A stretch of DNA of 64,000 nt from Torymus aiolomorphi (taxonomy: Eukaryota > Arthropoda > Insecta > Hymenoptera > Torymidae), in contig CM070874.1 in assembly GCA_036365515.1 (NCBI GenBank), positions 110,533,235 to 110,597,234 on the forward strand, given 5' to 3'. Below the pieces are notes generated by a model. The model made no database searches. It was given only the letters and a program-made list of their open reading frames with translations, and was not told the DNA's origin. Positions 48,304 to 56,105 of this stretch are shown here, one piece after another. The position numbers and the translations under genes are program-made. The stretch's first letter is position 1. Every line of letters begins with the position of its first letter.

Positions 48304-48475
48304 AATTGTTAGTTGCATCTAATGGTAGTTTTCTTTATATTACTATATAGTGATCCTAATGGCTTATCTACCAGGTAATGTTTTTGTAAATAAAAAACAA
48401 CATTTGTCGTGTTTCGACGTTTCGGACACTTTTATTTGTGTCCCTCATCAGGATTCTATTCAAAAAATTTTTTTT
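48304..48475 (-). repeat. Penelope-like terminal repeat unit B (direct copy)
   Basis: Direct copy of 45,508-45,670, ending at the A/T-rich CAAAAAATTTTTTTT junction where unit C begins in the opposite orientation. Confidence 0.85.
48407..48456 (-). ncRNA. Hammerhead-like core in terminal unit B
   Basis: Same core order as in unit A: CTGATGA (48,445-48,451 on the minus strand), GGACAC/GTGTCC stem, GAAAC. It is upstream of the reading frame, as expected for a 5' terminal repeat. Confidence 0.5.
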
Positions 48476-48778
48476 TATACACATTAGGTTAGTATATAAG
48501 AGAGAAATTTGTAAAATTTAGTTATTGACGAGCGGATTGTTCTCTGCGTAACTAGATTGACACTGTCTCATTGTAAGTTTTTGTTCATATATATTTAATG
48601 TGATTTAGTTATTTATGTTTAACATACCTGTAATAATTTATGTAAAAAAAATTTTTTTGAATAGAATCCTGATGAGGGACACAAATAAAAGTGTCCGAAA
48701 CGTCGTAACACGACAAATGTTGTTTTTTATTTACAAAAACATTACCTGGTAGATAAGCCATTAGGATCACTATACAGT
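48476..48778 (+). repeat. Penelope-like terminal repeat unit C (inverted copy)
   Basis: Reverse complement of about 45,550-45,848, so units B and C form a palindrome. Its outer ~50 bp are missing relative to units A and B. Confidence 0.85.
48664..48715 (+). ncRNA. Hammerhead-like core in terminal unit C
   Basis: CTGATGA (48,669-48,675), GGACAC/GTGTCC and GAAAC on the + strand, with one base change in the following loop (GTCGTAACACGAC). Confidence 0.45.
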
Positions 48779-49012
48779 AACTACATATATATTCTGCATT
48801 ACTTTGTTAAATATAATATACTTAGTATTTTAAAAATTAATAAATGTTAAGAATAATGTTTTTAAAAAACATTACAGAAATTTTAAATGAAAAAATAAGT
48901 GTTTCATGATATTATGTAATAGAATATTATCCTCATTCATTATTATTAATATTTATCTCTAATAATGGGGGTTGGCGAGCGGAGCGAGCAGGGGGCAAAG
49001 CCCCCTAGTATA
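48779..49012. repeat. Left arm of inverted repeat, inner part, with Helitron-like 3' end
   Basis: Continues the arm interrupted at 45,505 and starts with the second AACTACATATAT copy. It ends GGGGGTTGGCGAGCGGAGCG, then a GGGGGC-AAA-GCCCCC hairpin followed by CTAG and T. A short GC hairpin just before CTAG, with a T after it, matches the 3' terminus of Helitron elements. Confidence 0.6.
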
Positions 49013-49271
49013 TATATATATATATATAAAACTATCCGGAAGCACTATTTCTGGGATTATACAGGATCCTATAGTCCTTTCTCTCAGAGTTGCTCTATAC
49101 AAGTGACTAAAGAAATAATCCCTCTCTTAGTACCGAAACTCTAGCAAGTCCCAGAAATAATGTGAAAAACGGTCGGAATTTCTGGGAAGTCCGGGAAAAA
49201 ACAGTGACTTCCCAGATATAACTGTTATATACAGTTTAAAGTCCTAGAAATAACTCTTATAGGTCTTTATA

Positions 49272-49323
<52 letters not shown>

Positions 49324-49339
49324 ATATATATATACTAGG
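49013..49339. other. Centre between the convergent arms
   Basis: Two (TA)n tracts (49,013-49,027 and 49,272-49,321) flank unique sequence. The segment CTCAGAGTTGCTCTATACAA then GTGACTAAAGAAATAATCC recurs in inverted, diverged form near 50,186-50,226. Confidence 0.6.
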
Positions 49340-49626
49340 GAGCTTCGCCCCCTGCTCGCTCCGCTCGCCAACCCCCATTATTAAAGATAAATATTAATAA
49401 TAATGAATGAGGATAATCTTCTATTACATAATATCATGAAACACTTATTTTTTCATTTAAAATTTCTGTCATGTTTTTTAAAAACATTATTCTTAACATT
49501 TATTAATTTTTAAAATACTAAGTATATTATATTTAACAAAATAATGCAGAATATATATGTAGTTCATTACGTCAGCTCTGATTTTATTTGTAACTTATTG
49601 ATTATAAAATCCAGTAATATTTCAAT
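49335..49626. repeat. Right arm of inverted repeat with Helitron-like 3' end
   Basis: Read in reverse, this is the intact form of the left arm. It includes the undivided target site of the Penelope-like insertion and the GGGGGCGAAGCTCCCTAG terminus. The two termini face each other across the TA-rich centre. Confidence 0.75.
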
Positions 49627-49652
49627 TATGTAATAATTCAATATATATATAT

Positions 49653-49780
49653 TAGTATATTATGCACCAAGGGAATAAAGTAGGCTGTGTGCTCCCTGCG
49701 CGAGAGTTGTCGCCTGAGCGAAGCGAGGGCGACAAACGCGCAGGTTCGCACAGCCCACTGTATTCACGAGTGCAATATAC
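49653..49780. mobile_element. Hairpin MITE, TAGTA family, copy 3
   Basis: Ends TAGTATATTATGCACCAAGG and CGAGTGCAATATAC. The stem CTGTG...CACAG encloses the apex GTCGCCTGAGCGAAGCGAGG, then GCGAC. Confidence 0.7.
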
Positions 49781-49787
49781 GACTTTT

Positions 49788-50027
49788 TAACACAACTATC
49801 ATAAAGTTCGTACTCGTTTACCGCCGAAAAGGGAAAAAAAGCTGCATATTGATTCCCTAACCGCACTCTTGTTTCCAGCGCAACGCACTGTTTGTGCCCT
49901 CGCCTTCGGCTCGGGCACAAACAGTGCGTTGCGCTGGGGACTAGAGTGGGGGTAGGGAATGAACGTAGCACTTTTTTCCCACTTCGGCGGGAATAAAGTA
50001 CGAACTTTATGATGGGGTGTGTTAAAA
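49788..50027. mobile_element. Long hairpin element (240 bp) with shared apex
   Basis: Nearly perfect palindrome: TTAACACA, CATAAAGTTCGTAC, CAGCGCAACGCACTGTTTGT and their complements enclose an apex at 49,896-49,916. That 21-base apex is the exact reverse complement of 53,274-53,294, although the arms are unrelated. Confidence 0.75.
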
Positions 50028-50039
50028 ATATATATATAC

Positions 50040-50330
50040 ATTTCTTGAAAGGGGTTTATAAAGCCCGTTTTTTTTATATATAGGGGTTTATTGAGCTCGC
50101 TTTTGATTATGCAACCCGGGCTTCATAATATTTCTAAATATAGGGGTTTATGCGGCCCGACCTAGAGTCTATAACCCCAGGGTCCATTATTTCTTTAGTC
50201 ACTTGCTATAGCGAACTCTGAGCTGTAGGTACTAATATACAGTCTTGGGCTACATAAACCCCGATAAGTGTGTGTGTGTGTGTGTGTGTGTGAGTGTGTG
50301 TGTGTGTATATATAAATTTAAAATAAATCC
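50040..50330. other. GGGGTTTAT-repeated segment and GT tract
   Basis: The word GGGGTTTAT recurs near 50,051, 50,083 and 50,143, and its complement near 50,255. A GT microsatellite fills 50,268-50,308. No gene was seen. Confidence 0.5.
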
Positions 50331-50517
50331 ATATTTAATGGTTAAATAAATATTTTTTGTTTTTTTCAAAAAGGCCGGTTTTCATCTACTTTTTTTATTT
50401 TTAGATTTTTTCTTCATTATTAGTTTAAAAACTTAAATTATATGAAAAATATAATTATAATTGTAAAATTAAAAAATTTTATTCTTTTTCTATTTTTTTT
50501 TTTTTTTTAAATAGGAA

Positions 50518-50588
50518 ACCGGTCGTGAATTGGTGCAAGATGTACATTCTACATTCGCCTGACGAGACCCAAGAAGGTCGAAACCGGT
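50518..50588 (+). ncRNA. Type III hammerhead ribozyme candidate (complete core)
   Basis: All conserved elements are present in order. Stem III 5' strand is ACCGGT (50,518-50,523), and the cleavage base C17 is at 50,524. Stem I is GTGAAT (50,525-50,530) with ATTCGC (50,553-50,558), five Watson-Crick pairs plus one G-U. The core is CTGACGA (50,559-50,565). Stem II is GACC (50,566-50,569) with GGTC (50,576-50,579) around loop CAAGAA, and GAA (50,580-50,582) follows. Stem III 3' strand is ACCGGT (50,583-50,588), including the conserved A15.1-U16.1 pair. Self-cleavage is predicted 3' of 50,524. Stem III is self-complementary, so a dimeric form is possible. It may be a relic of a Penelope-like terminal repeat, since the layout resembles units A-C, but here stem III closes. 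Not folded computationally. Confidence 0.75.
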
Positions 50589-50797
50589 CTCTTGTTACTG
50601 TGAGTTTATCCGAGTTTTTGCTTATATCTTCATAAATTTTTGAAATATGTTGCTAAAACTTTCTTTGCAAGTTTAGAATAACATATAGAATTGAAAAATA
50701 AAAAAAAATTGATTTTTTCAAGATTTTTTAGGTACAAGACCACCTTAATACTTCTTTATCAACTCGAATATTCCTAGATGATTGAAAAAAATCTTTT

Positions 50798-50881
50798 TCC
50801 TCACACCGGGCCGAAAGTGTCTCATTCTCGCCCGACTCAGAAACGAAAATATGGCATTTTCGGCCTCGATGTGAGGAAAAA
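50798..50881. mobile_element. Short hairpin element
   Basis: TTTTTCCTCACACCGGGCCGAAA pairs with TTTTCGGCCTCGATGTGAGG then AAAAA around a loop of about 30 bp containing TTCTCGCCCGAC. It abuts the next hairpin directly. Confidence 0.6.
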
Positions 50882-50995
50882 TAGTATACGCACCACGGGA
50901 GTAAAATTGGCCAGCCCCCAGCTCGTGTAAATTGTCACCCGAGCCGAAGGCGAGGACTGTCCAAGTTTTTTCCTCCCATGGTGCGTAATATACTA
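50882..50995. mobile_element. Hairpin MITE, TAGTA family, copy 4
   Basis: Ends TAGTATACGCACCACGGGAG and CTCCCATGGTGCGTAATATA then CTA. The apex ACCCGAGCCGAAGGCGAGG is at 50,937-50,955. Confidence 0.75.
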
Positions 50996-50997
50996 AT

Positions 50998-51102
50998 ATT
51001 ACACCAATTTTTAAGGAAGGATATCGTCAAGATATTTCAAATTATAGGCCAATTTCTAGATTAAATTGTTTTGCGAAATTATTCGATGCTTTAGGCGAAT
51101 TT
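50998..51102 (+). pseudogene. Non-LTR retrotransposon reverse transcriptase fragment
   Basis: About 35 codons read ITPIFKEGYRQDISNYRPIS then RLNCFAKLFDALGE. The pattern of IxPIFK-G, a D-SNYRPIS core and a K-F(E/D) segment is characteristic of the early RT motifs of Jockey/R1-type LINEs. No more of the ORF is present on either side. The left edge coincides with the end of a hairpin MITE. Too short for clade assignment. Confidence 0.75.
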
Positions 51103-51109
51103 TAAAAAA

Positions 51110-51855
51110 TGGAAATGACCCGCGATACGCTCGCGTATTGGTAATTTGCTTTTTTTTTATTGAGGTTAATTTACAGCGAGCTCTGCAGAAACATGAAATT
51201 AGTCATATACGCTCGCCAATTATTTTGAGTTTGAACTAATTTTTCGAATAATCGCGATTTGAAGTGAATATAGTAAGAATTACCCTCTCTCAATTTTGAG
51301 ATAAAAATTTTAAAGTTGAAACGTTTATGGTTCACAGGCATATAATTATATATACACTCATTTTGCCTTCACAAAGTTATGTGAATGTTTTTGTTGGAAC
51401 ATGTGAATATTTCAACATCAAGTACACTGTACGCGAAGATACAATGGTATGCCGTGTTCGCGTCATCTGATGCCAATATATTGTTCCAGGACACGACTCT
51501 GCAGTCTGCACTGCGATAACACAGGTCAGGTCAATAACATACCGACAGGTAGAACTATTCCAGATTTCCAATCAAAAAAGTTTTTCAATCCACCTGTTAT
51601 TATTTTACAACACCGTAAACTAGCAGCAGTTTTATACATATAATTATTATTAATGCACAAATATTGTTTTTTAATAAATATTTGTTGCAACTGAGATCAT
51701 CGTTCTTAGCTAGTATCAAAAGGATACTAATGTAATTGATCAATTGAAAATAAGAGATAAATGCAATAATTATGCTAGTAATAGTCCGGGCGCTGAGGGG
51801 GGTCTGAGTGTACTTTTTTTAATGTAGGAGGTCGCCACGGTAACCAAACGTTTTT
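51110..51855. other. AT-rich repeat-derived sequence, unassigned
   Basis: A GC-intermediate segment (51,420-51,580) has a 64-codon minus-strand frame without recognised domain. Otherwise AT-rich. No gene was seen. Confidence 0.4.
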
Positions 51856-51860
51856 TTATG

Positions 51861-52144
51861 TATTTTGAGCCGTAGAATCCAAATTTCATGGTTTCCAGGC
51901 GCGAAAACTGTCAGTTCTTTTTTTATTTAACAATTTAGTGCAAAAAAGAAGATTTTCGCGTATTCTCATGAAATCTATACGTGCGATACATACATTCATA
52001 TATATTTTGAGACGTAGAATCCAAATTTCATGGTTTCCAGGCGCGAAAATTGTCCGTTCTTTTTTTATTTAACAATTTAGTGCAATAATAATGATTTTCG
52101 TGTATTCTAATGGAGTACACTGAGAAAAAAATTTCATTCTTACA
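51861..52144. repeat. Tandem duplication, period about 142 bp
   Basis: The block TATTTTGAGNCGTAGAATCC, AAATTTCATGGTTTCCAGGC and TTTATTTAACAATTTAGTGC occurs twice, beginning at 51,861 and 52,003. Confidence 0.85.
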
Positions 52145-52309
52145 ATAAAATTTGAATTGTTTCAATTAAATTATTTAATCACAATGTAACAATTAAACAT
52201 TTAATTACATCACTTAATTTTATAATATTATCTTTATTATATATTTCATGTCATCAGTATAATATTTGATTCAACAAATTAGCAATGTTCCAAAATTAAT
52301 AAATTATTT

Positions 52310-52690
52310 ATTAATTACAATGAAACATTTTTTACAGTCAATTAACTAATTGTTTCAGTGACATAAATCTTTGATTCATTTAGAAAAATATTTAATTTCG
52401 TGAAATGTATATGTCGTTGCTAGTAATCAATATTTCTTTGAATGTATTAAACATTTTTTAAAGTTAATTGATAGTTTGTTTCAGTGGCATAAATCTTTGT
52501 TTCATTTAAAAAAATATTTAATTGCGTGAAACGTACATGTAGTTGCAAGTATTAAATATTTATTTAAATGTATTAAACATTTTTTAAAGTTAATTGATTG
52601 TTTATTTCAGTGGCATAAATCTTTGATTCATTTAAAAAAATATTTATTTGCGTGAAACGTATATGTAGTTGCTAATAAAAAAATATTATA
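52310..52690. repeat. Three tandem units of about 126 bp
   Basis: Units beginning near 52,336, 52,462 and 52,588 share AGTTAATTGATNGTTT, TCAGTGGCATAAATCTTTG, AAAAATATTTA and GCGTGAAACGTA. Confidence 0.8.
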
Positions 52691-53214
52691 TCCCAATAAT
52701 ATATTTCATTGATTAAAAGAATAATTTATTACATTTATCTAATGTATTTTTGATATGAATGAATATTTGTTTGATCCAAATAGATATTTCATTGTAACAT
52801 GAATATTTATTCGAAACAAAAATAGCTTCCTCAAACTTAATTTATTGATCCCTTTAATTAATTTTTACTTCTAATATTTAAAATTTAATACTTTATCTTG
52901 TACGGTTAGACTAAGTAGGAGAAGGTCATGCATGGGTCCAGATTCAGCTTGAACTGTGCGTTATATCTTTTTCCGTAATGGACCGATTTTTTTGGGCAAC
53001 GAACTTGATCTGAAGATATATAAAAGCTACATCTCTGCCAAATTTCAGGACGATTGGGTAATTTTTGCTCTTGTTATCGTGCCACAACGAAAACGCAAAT
53101 TTTTTCTAAAATAATTTTTTTCTAAAAAACAAATGAAGATAATCTCTTGAAATTTTAATCACATATAGTCTTCAATTAGTGTAATAACTGGTTAAAATTT
53201 CAAGTCGATAAATA

Positions 53215-53345
53215 TAGTACATTACGCACCAAGGGAGGGAAGTAAGACATCCCAACCCGCGTGTGATATTAACGCCCGAGCCGAAGGCGAGGGCGGTAAA
53301 CACGCGGGTTGAGATGTTCTACTTCCCTCCCGTGTTGCGTATACT
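53215..53345. mobile_element. Hairpin MITE, TAGTA family, copy 5
   Basis: Ends TAGTACATTACGCACCAAGG and CCGTGTTGCGTATACTA. Inner stems GGGAGGGAAGTA/TACTTCCCTCCC and AACCCGCGTGT/ACACGCGGGTT lead to the 21-base apex at 53,274-53,294 that is shared with 49,896-49,916. Confidence 0.8.
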
Positions 53346-53668
53346 ATTTTGTCTCATGTATTCCCTGGAGGAAAGTATATTATTGTCTTTTCATCCTGAT
53401 CTCAGGGTCTTAAGTGCCACATAACCTCACTCCTGAAACTGCGAGGCTTATGCACGTTTCTAATTTTCTGCCGACTAGCGCCGCCTGCAGGTGATTTGCG
53501 GCCCGAGCGGCAGCGAGGGCTGCAACACGCAGGCAGCGCCAGCCGGGCCGAAAATTAGAGAAATGCGCATGCGCGTCGCAGTTTCTAGGCGTGAGGGAAT
53601 GTGACACTTTCGGCTGTGAGAGCAGGGTGGGAAGACAACACTTTCCGACAGGGTATGAGACAAAAGTA
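53346..53668. mobile_element. Long hairpin element (about 320 bp)
   Basis: Arms begin TTTTGTCTCATG and end TATGAGACAAAA. Further paired blocks include GAAACTGCGA/TCGCAGTTTC, TCTAATTTTC/GAAAATTAGA and GCCTGC/GCAGGC. The apex GCGGCCCGAGCGGCAGCGAG then GGC (53,501-53,523) is a variant of the shared apex. It abuts copy 5. Confidence 0.7.
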
Positions 53669-53713
53669 TTTTTTGAGAAATTAATTTATGAAATATAAAA
53701 AAGTTTTCCTTAA

Positions 53714-53862
53714 CCTTTAGAGGACGGGGATTTGGGTTTACTGTTTTCTCTCACTTTTCTATAGAAATCGAGTTTTTGTGATGTCTCACCTCTCAAAACT
53801 AACACATGTAAAGGGTCGATCATGGGCATGGCCCGTATAGGGGCCATCCCGTCCTCTAAAAG
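53714..53862. mobile_element. piggyBac-like MITE (149 bp)
   Basis: TTAA at 53,710-53,713 and at 53,863-53,866 flank terminal inverted repeats CCTTTAGAGGACGGG and CTTTTAGAGGACGGG (right end read in reverse). TTAA duplication with C-starting TIRs fits piggyBac-type elements. No ORF. Confidence 0.75.
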
Positions 53863-54140
53863 TTAATAACAAATGACAGAGTGAAGATATTTTAAATTTT
53901 AAAAAAGGAAAATATAGGTAATTTAAATACCTTTCAAGAGAAGTTTATTATATAATAATGACTGTAAGATATGAAAAAATCAAAAAAACTAAAAATTCAG
54001 AATCGTTTTTTGGTTATATAACAAAAGAAAAATCAATAAAAACTCAAATCCATCAAGGTACCTTTCTTTTCCCGCGAGACGAAGAGAATAAGCTTTACCC
54101 GACGAAAATCGGTCGATTCGTTTCGGAGATATGAAGAGTT

Positions 54141-54142
<2 letters not shown>

Positions 54143-54177
<35 letters not shown>
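54143..54177. repeat. (CA)n microsatellite
   Basis: CA alternation within the GCTTCCTC-family repeat. The inverted partner copy has a GT tract at 54,805-54,826. Confidence 0.95.
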
Positions 54178-54179
<2 letters not shown>

Positions 54180-54504
54180 ACGAAAACAAAAATGATCAAA
54201 ATCAACTAATATACACATATATCGCCTTAAAACATCTTTTTGAACATTTTTTTTTCGAAAAATTTTTTCACCGTTACAAAGCTTCCTCTATGAGGAAGCA
54301 ATTATTAATTATATTTTATAAAGTATTTTGCTTGGTTTAATGATAGATTTTCTAGATGGGGTGAATTATATGGGAGGTAGTTTGTTATCGACAGTTTTTA
54401 TATACAGTTTTTATACTTTACAACATTACATATTTTCGCATATACATACATTATTAATAATTTACATAACATTTATCGCAGAAAAAAACGCAGAAAATTT
54501 TCCG

Positions 54505-54580
54505 ACATAACGGGGATTCGAACCCGGGTCGCTCAGGTATCACGCAAGTACGCTATCCATTACGCTATCGCTCGCTTGTT
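54505..54580 (-). ncRNA. tRNA-derived segment with intact pol III boxes A and B (SINE head or tRNA pseudogene)
   Basis: On the minus strand TAGCGTAATGG (54,557-54,567) matches the box A consensus and GGTTCGAATCC (54,514-54,524) matches box B exactly, 32 bases apart. A tRNA-like order is recognisable, with an anticodon-loop-like GTGATAC. The acceptor strands do not pair and the D stem is broken, so it is not a functional tRNA. It sits in the 380 bp spacer between inverted repeat copies. Confidence 0.55.
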
Positions 54581-54685
54581 GAATGACCTTATTTTTTCCT
54601 TCATAAGGTGCATCAGCAACAAAGTAAATATAGAATATTTTTATAAAAAACTATTACTATTTGTTTTAATATTAATTTTTGATTA

Positions 54686-55158
54686 TTGCTTCCTCATAGA
54701 GGAAGCTTTGTAACAGTGAAAACATTTTTCGAAAAAAAATGTTCAAAAAGATGTTTTAAGGCGATATATGTGTATATTAGTTGATTTTTGTATTCGTGGG
54801 TGTATGTGTGTGTGTGTGTGTGTGTATATTTGAACTCTTCATATCTCCGAAACGAATCGACCGATTTTCGTCGGGTAAAGTTCGGGTAAAAAGGTAAAAT
54901 TCTCTTCGTCTGGCGGGAAAAGAAAGGTACCTTGATGGATTTGAGTTTTTATTGATTTTCTTTTGTTTTATAACCAAAAAATGATTCTAAATTTTTACTT
55001 TTTTTGATTTTTTCATATCTTACAGTCATTATTACATAATATAATGAACTTCTCTTGAAAGGTATTTAAATTAAATATATTTTCCTTTTTTAAAATTTAA
55101 AATATCTTCACTCTGTCATTTGTTATTAAGAAAAACTTTTGCTTCCTCCTAGAGGAAG
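54686..55158. mobile_element. GCTTCCTC family, inverted partial copy
   Basis: About 430 bp matching 53,869-54,299 in reverse orientation, from the hairpin GCTTCCTC-ATA-GAGGAAGC (54,686-54,704) to TTTGTTATTA. With copy 2 it forms a large inverted repeat around the tRNA-like segment. Another terminal hairpin (55,140-55,158) starts the next partial copy. Confidence 0.65.
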
Positions 55159-55290
55159 CTTTGTGATAGTAAATTTTTGAGTTGTTGTAAAAACATGTTA
55201 TAATTGTGTTCCGAGGTGTTAGGAATCAAAATACATGGTTTTTGAAAAATGTCTGTATGGATGTATGTGTATGTGTGTGTGCAGCGGTGG
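55140..55290. mobile_element. GCTTCCTC family, second inverted partial copy
   Basis: Matches 41,950-42,088 in reverse (ATGTTATAATTGTG, GTGTTAGGAATCAAAATACA, TTTTTGAAAAATGTCTGTAT) and ends in a short GT tract. Confidence 0.65.
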
Positions 55291-55299
55291 GAATAAAAT

Positions 55300-56105
55300 C
55301 ATTTCAACATGGCCGCGATTTGGCTCTCACTAGATTCTGGAGAGAGCCAAAGTAGTCTAGGGACTTTTCGACAAGTTGCGCGCAGGGCGCAGTGGCGGCA
55401 CTCACCCCCTAATTTAAATAGAAGAGTGAACTTGAGGTTATGTCTTTAGTAATAAATATTAATATAGTAATCTATCAAACCTTGTTCTAAGTTTTTCAAA
55501 CAAGATTTATAAAAAATGTGTTGAAATTCTATTGTGATGCAAAAAGAAAGAAAATGCAAAAGCCACAGAAAATATATCTAATCAGATAAGTATATTTTTA
55601 TTCTCTGGTTTTAAAATATGATCACTAAATATTGTAATAGATATCAATACGTGATCAGTCATTTGAAAAAATACTTTGTGTATGTTTTTCTTTGTTCCAG
55701 CAAATTTTGTAGACACCGTTTGATTCGAGGATAAATATACTTATTACTATGTCAAGAAAAATGAACCGAGAATCTGAATTTATTACAATTGGAAGAATAA
55801 GTATATCAAGACATCTTGTAGATGCTTATATATTCATATTACTTACTATTTTATTTGACACAGGAGTAAAACTGAGTTTAAAAATTTTATTGTGAGAAAA
55901 AATCAATATTGTTTAATTCAACTATCAATAACTTTATTTCACACAGTATCTCCTAAACAAAAGGATCATTATTTTAATTCAAAAACGAGTTAGAAGCAAA
56001 AACTTCATCCAGGTAATACCTATTATACGAGTTATTATCATGTATGACAATAAGTTTTTAACATTTTCCATCTACAATAATTAAAAGCACAATTTTTTTT
56101 TTCCA
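55300..56105. other. AT-rich sequence, no gene seen
   Basis: A GC-richer start (55,300-55,420) contains TTTGGCTCTC/GAGAGCCAAA as a small hairpin. The remainder is AT-rich without a recognised feature. Confidence 0.4.

Larger units (their letters stand above)
45506..48778 (-). mobile_element. Penelope-like retroelement, defective, nested in an inverted repeat
   Basis: About 3.27 kb bounded by the 12 bp duplication. It carries terminal-repeat segments at both ends (45,506-45,848 direct, 48,304-48,475 direct, 48,476-48,778 inverted), as is typical of Penelope-like elements with partial tandem and inverted terminal units. Between them is one minus-strand reading frame with the order N-terminal region, start of the RT domain, then a GIY-YIG endonuclease. 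The RT catalytic core is deleted, so the element cannot move on its own. Confidence 0.85.
52829..54299. mobile_element. Non-autonomous repeat, GCTTCCTC family, copy 2 (with three nested insertions)
   Basis: Starts GCTTCCTCAAACTTAAT and ends at the terminal hairpin GCTTCCTC-TAT-GAGGAAGC (54,281-54,299). It carries the shared CATCTCTGCCAAATTTCA, AAATATAGGTAA and CA-tract blocks. Two hairpin elements and a piggyBac-like MITE are inserted in its middle. Confidence 0.5.

Noticed and set aside
54505..54580. Functional tRNA gene on the minus strand
   Set aside because: The acceptor strands do not pair and the D stem is broken. Only the internal promoter boxes are intact.
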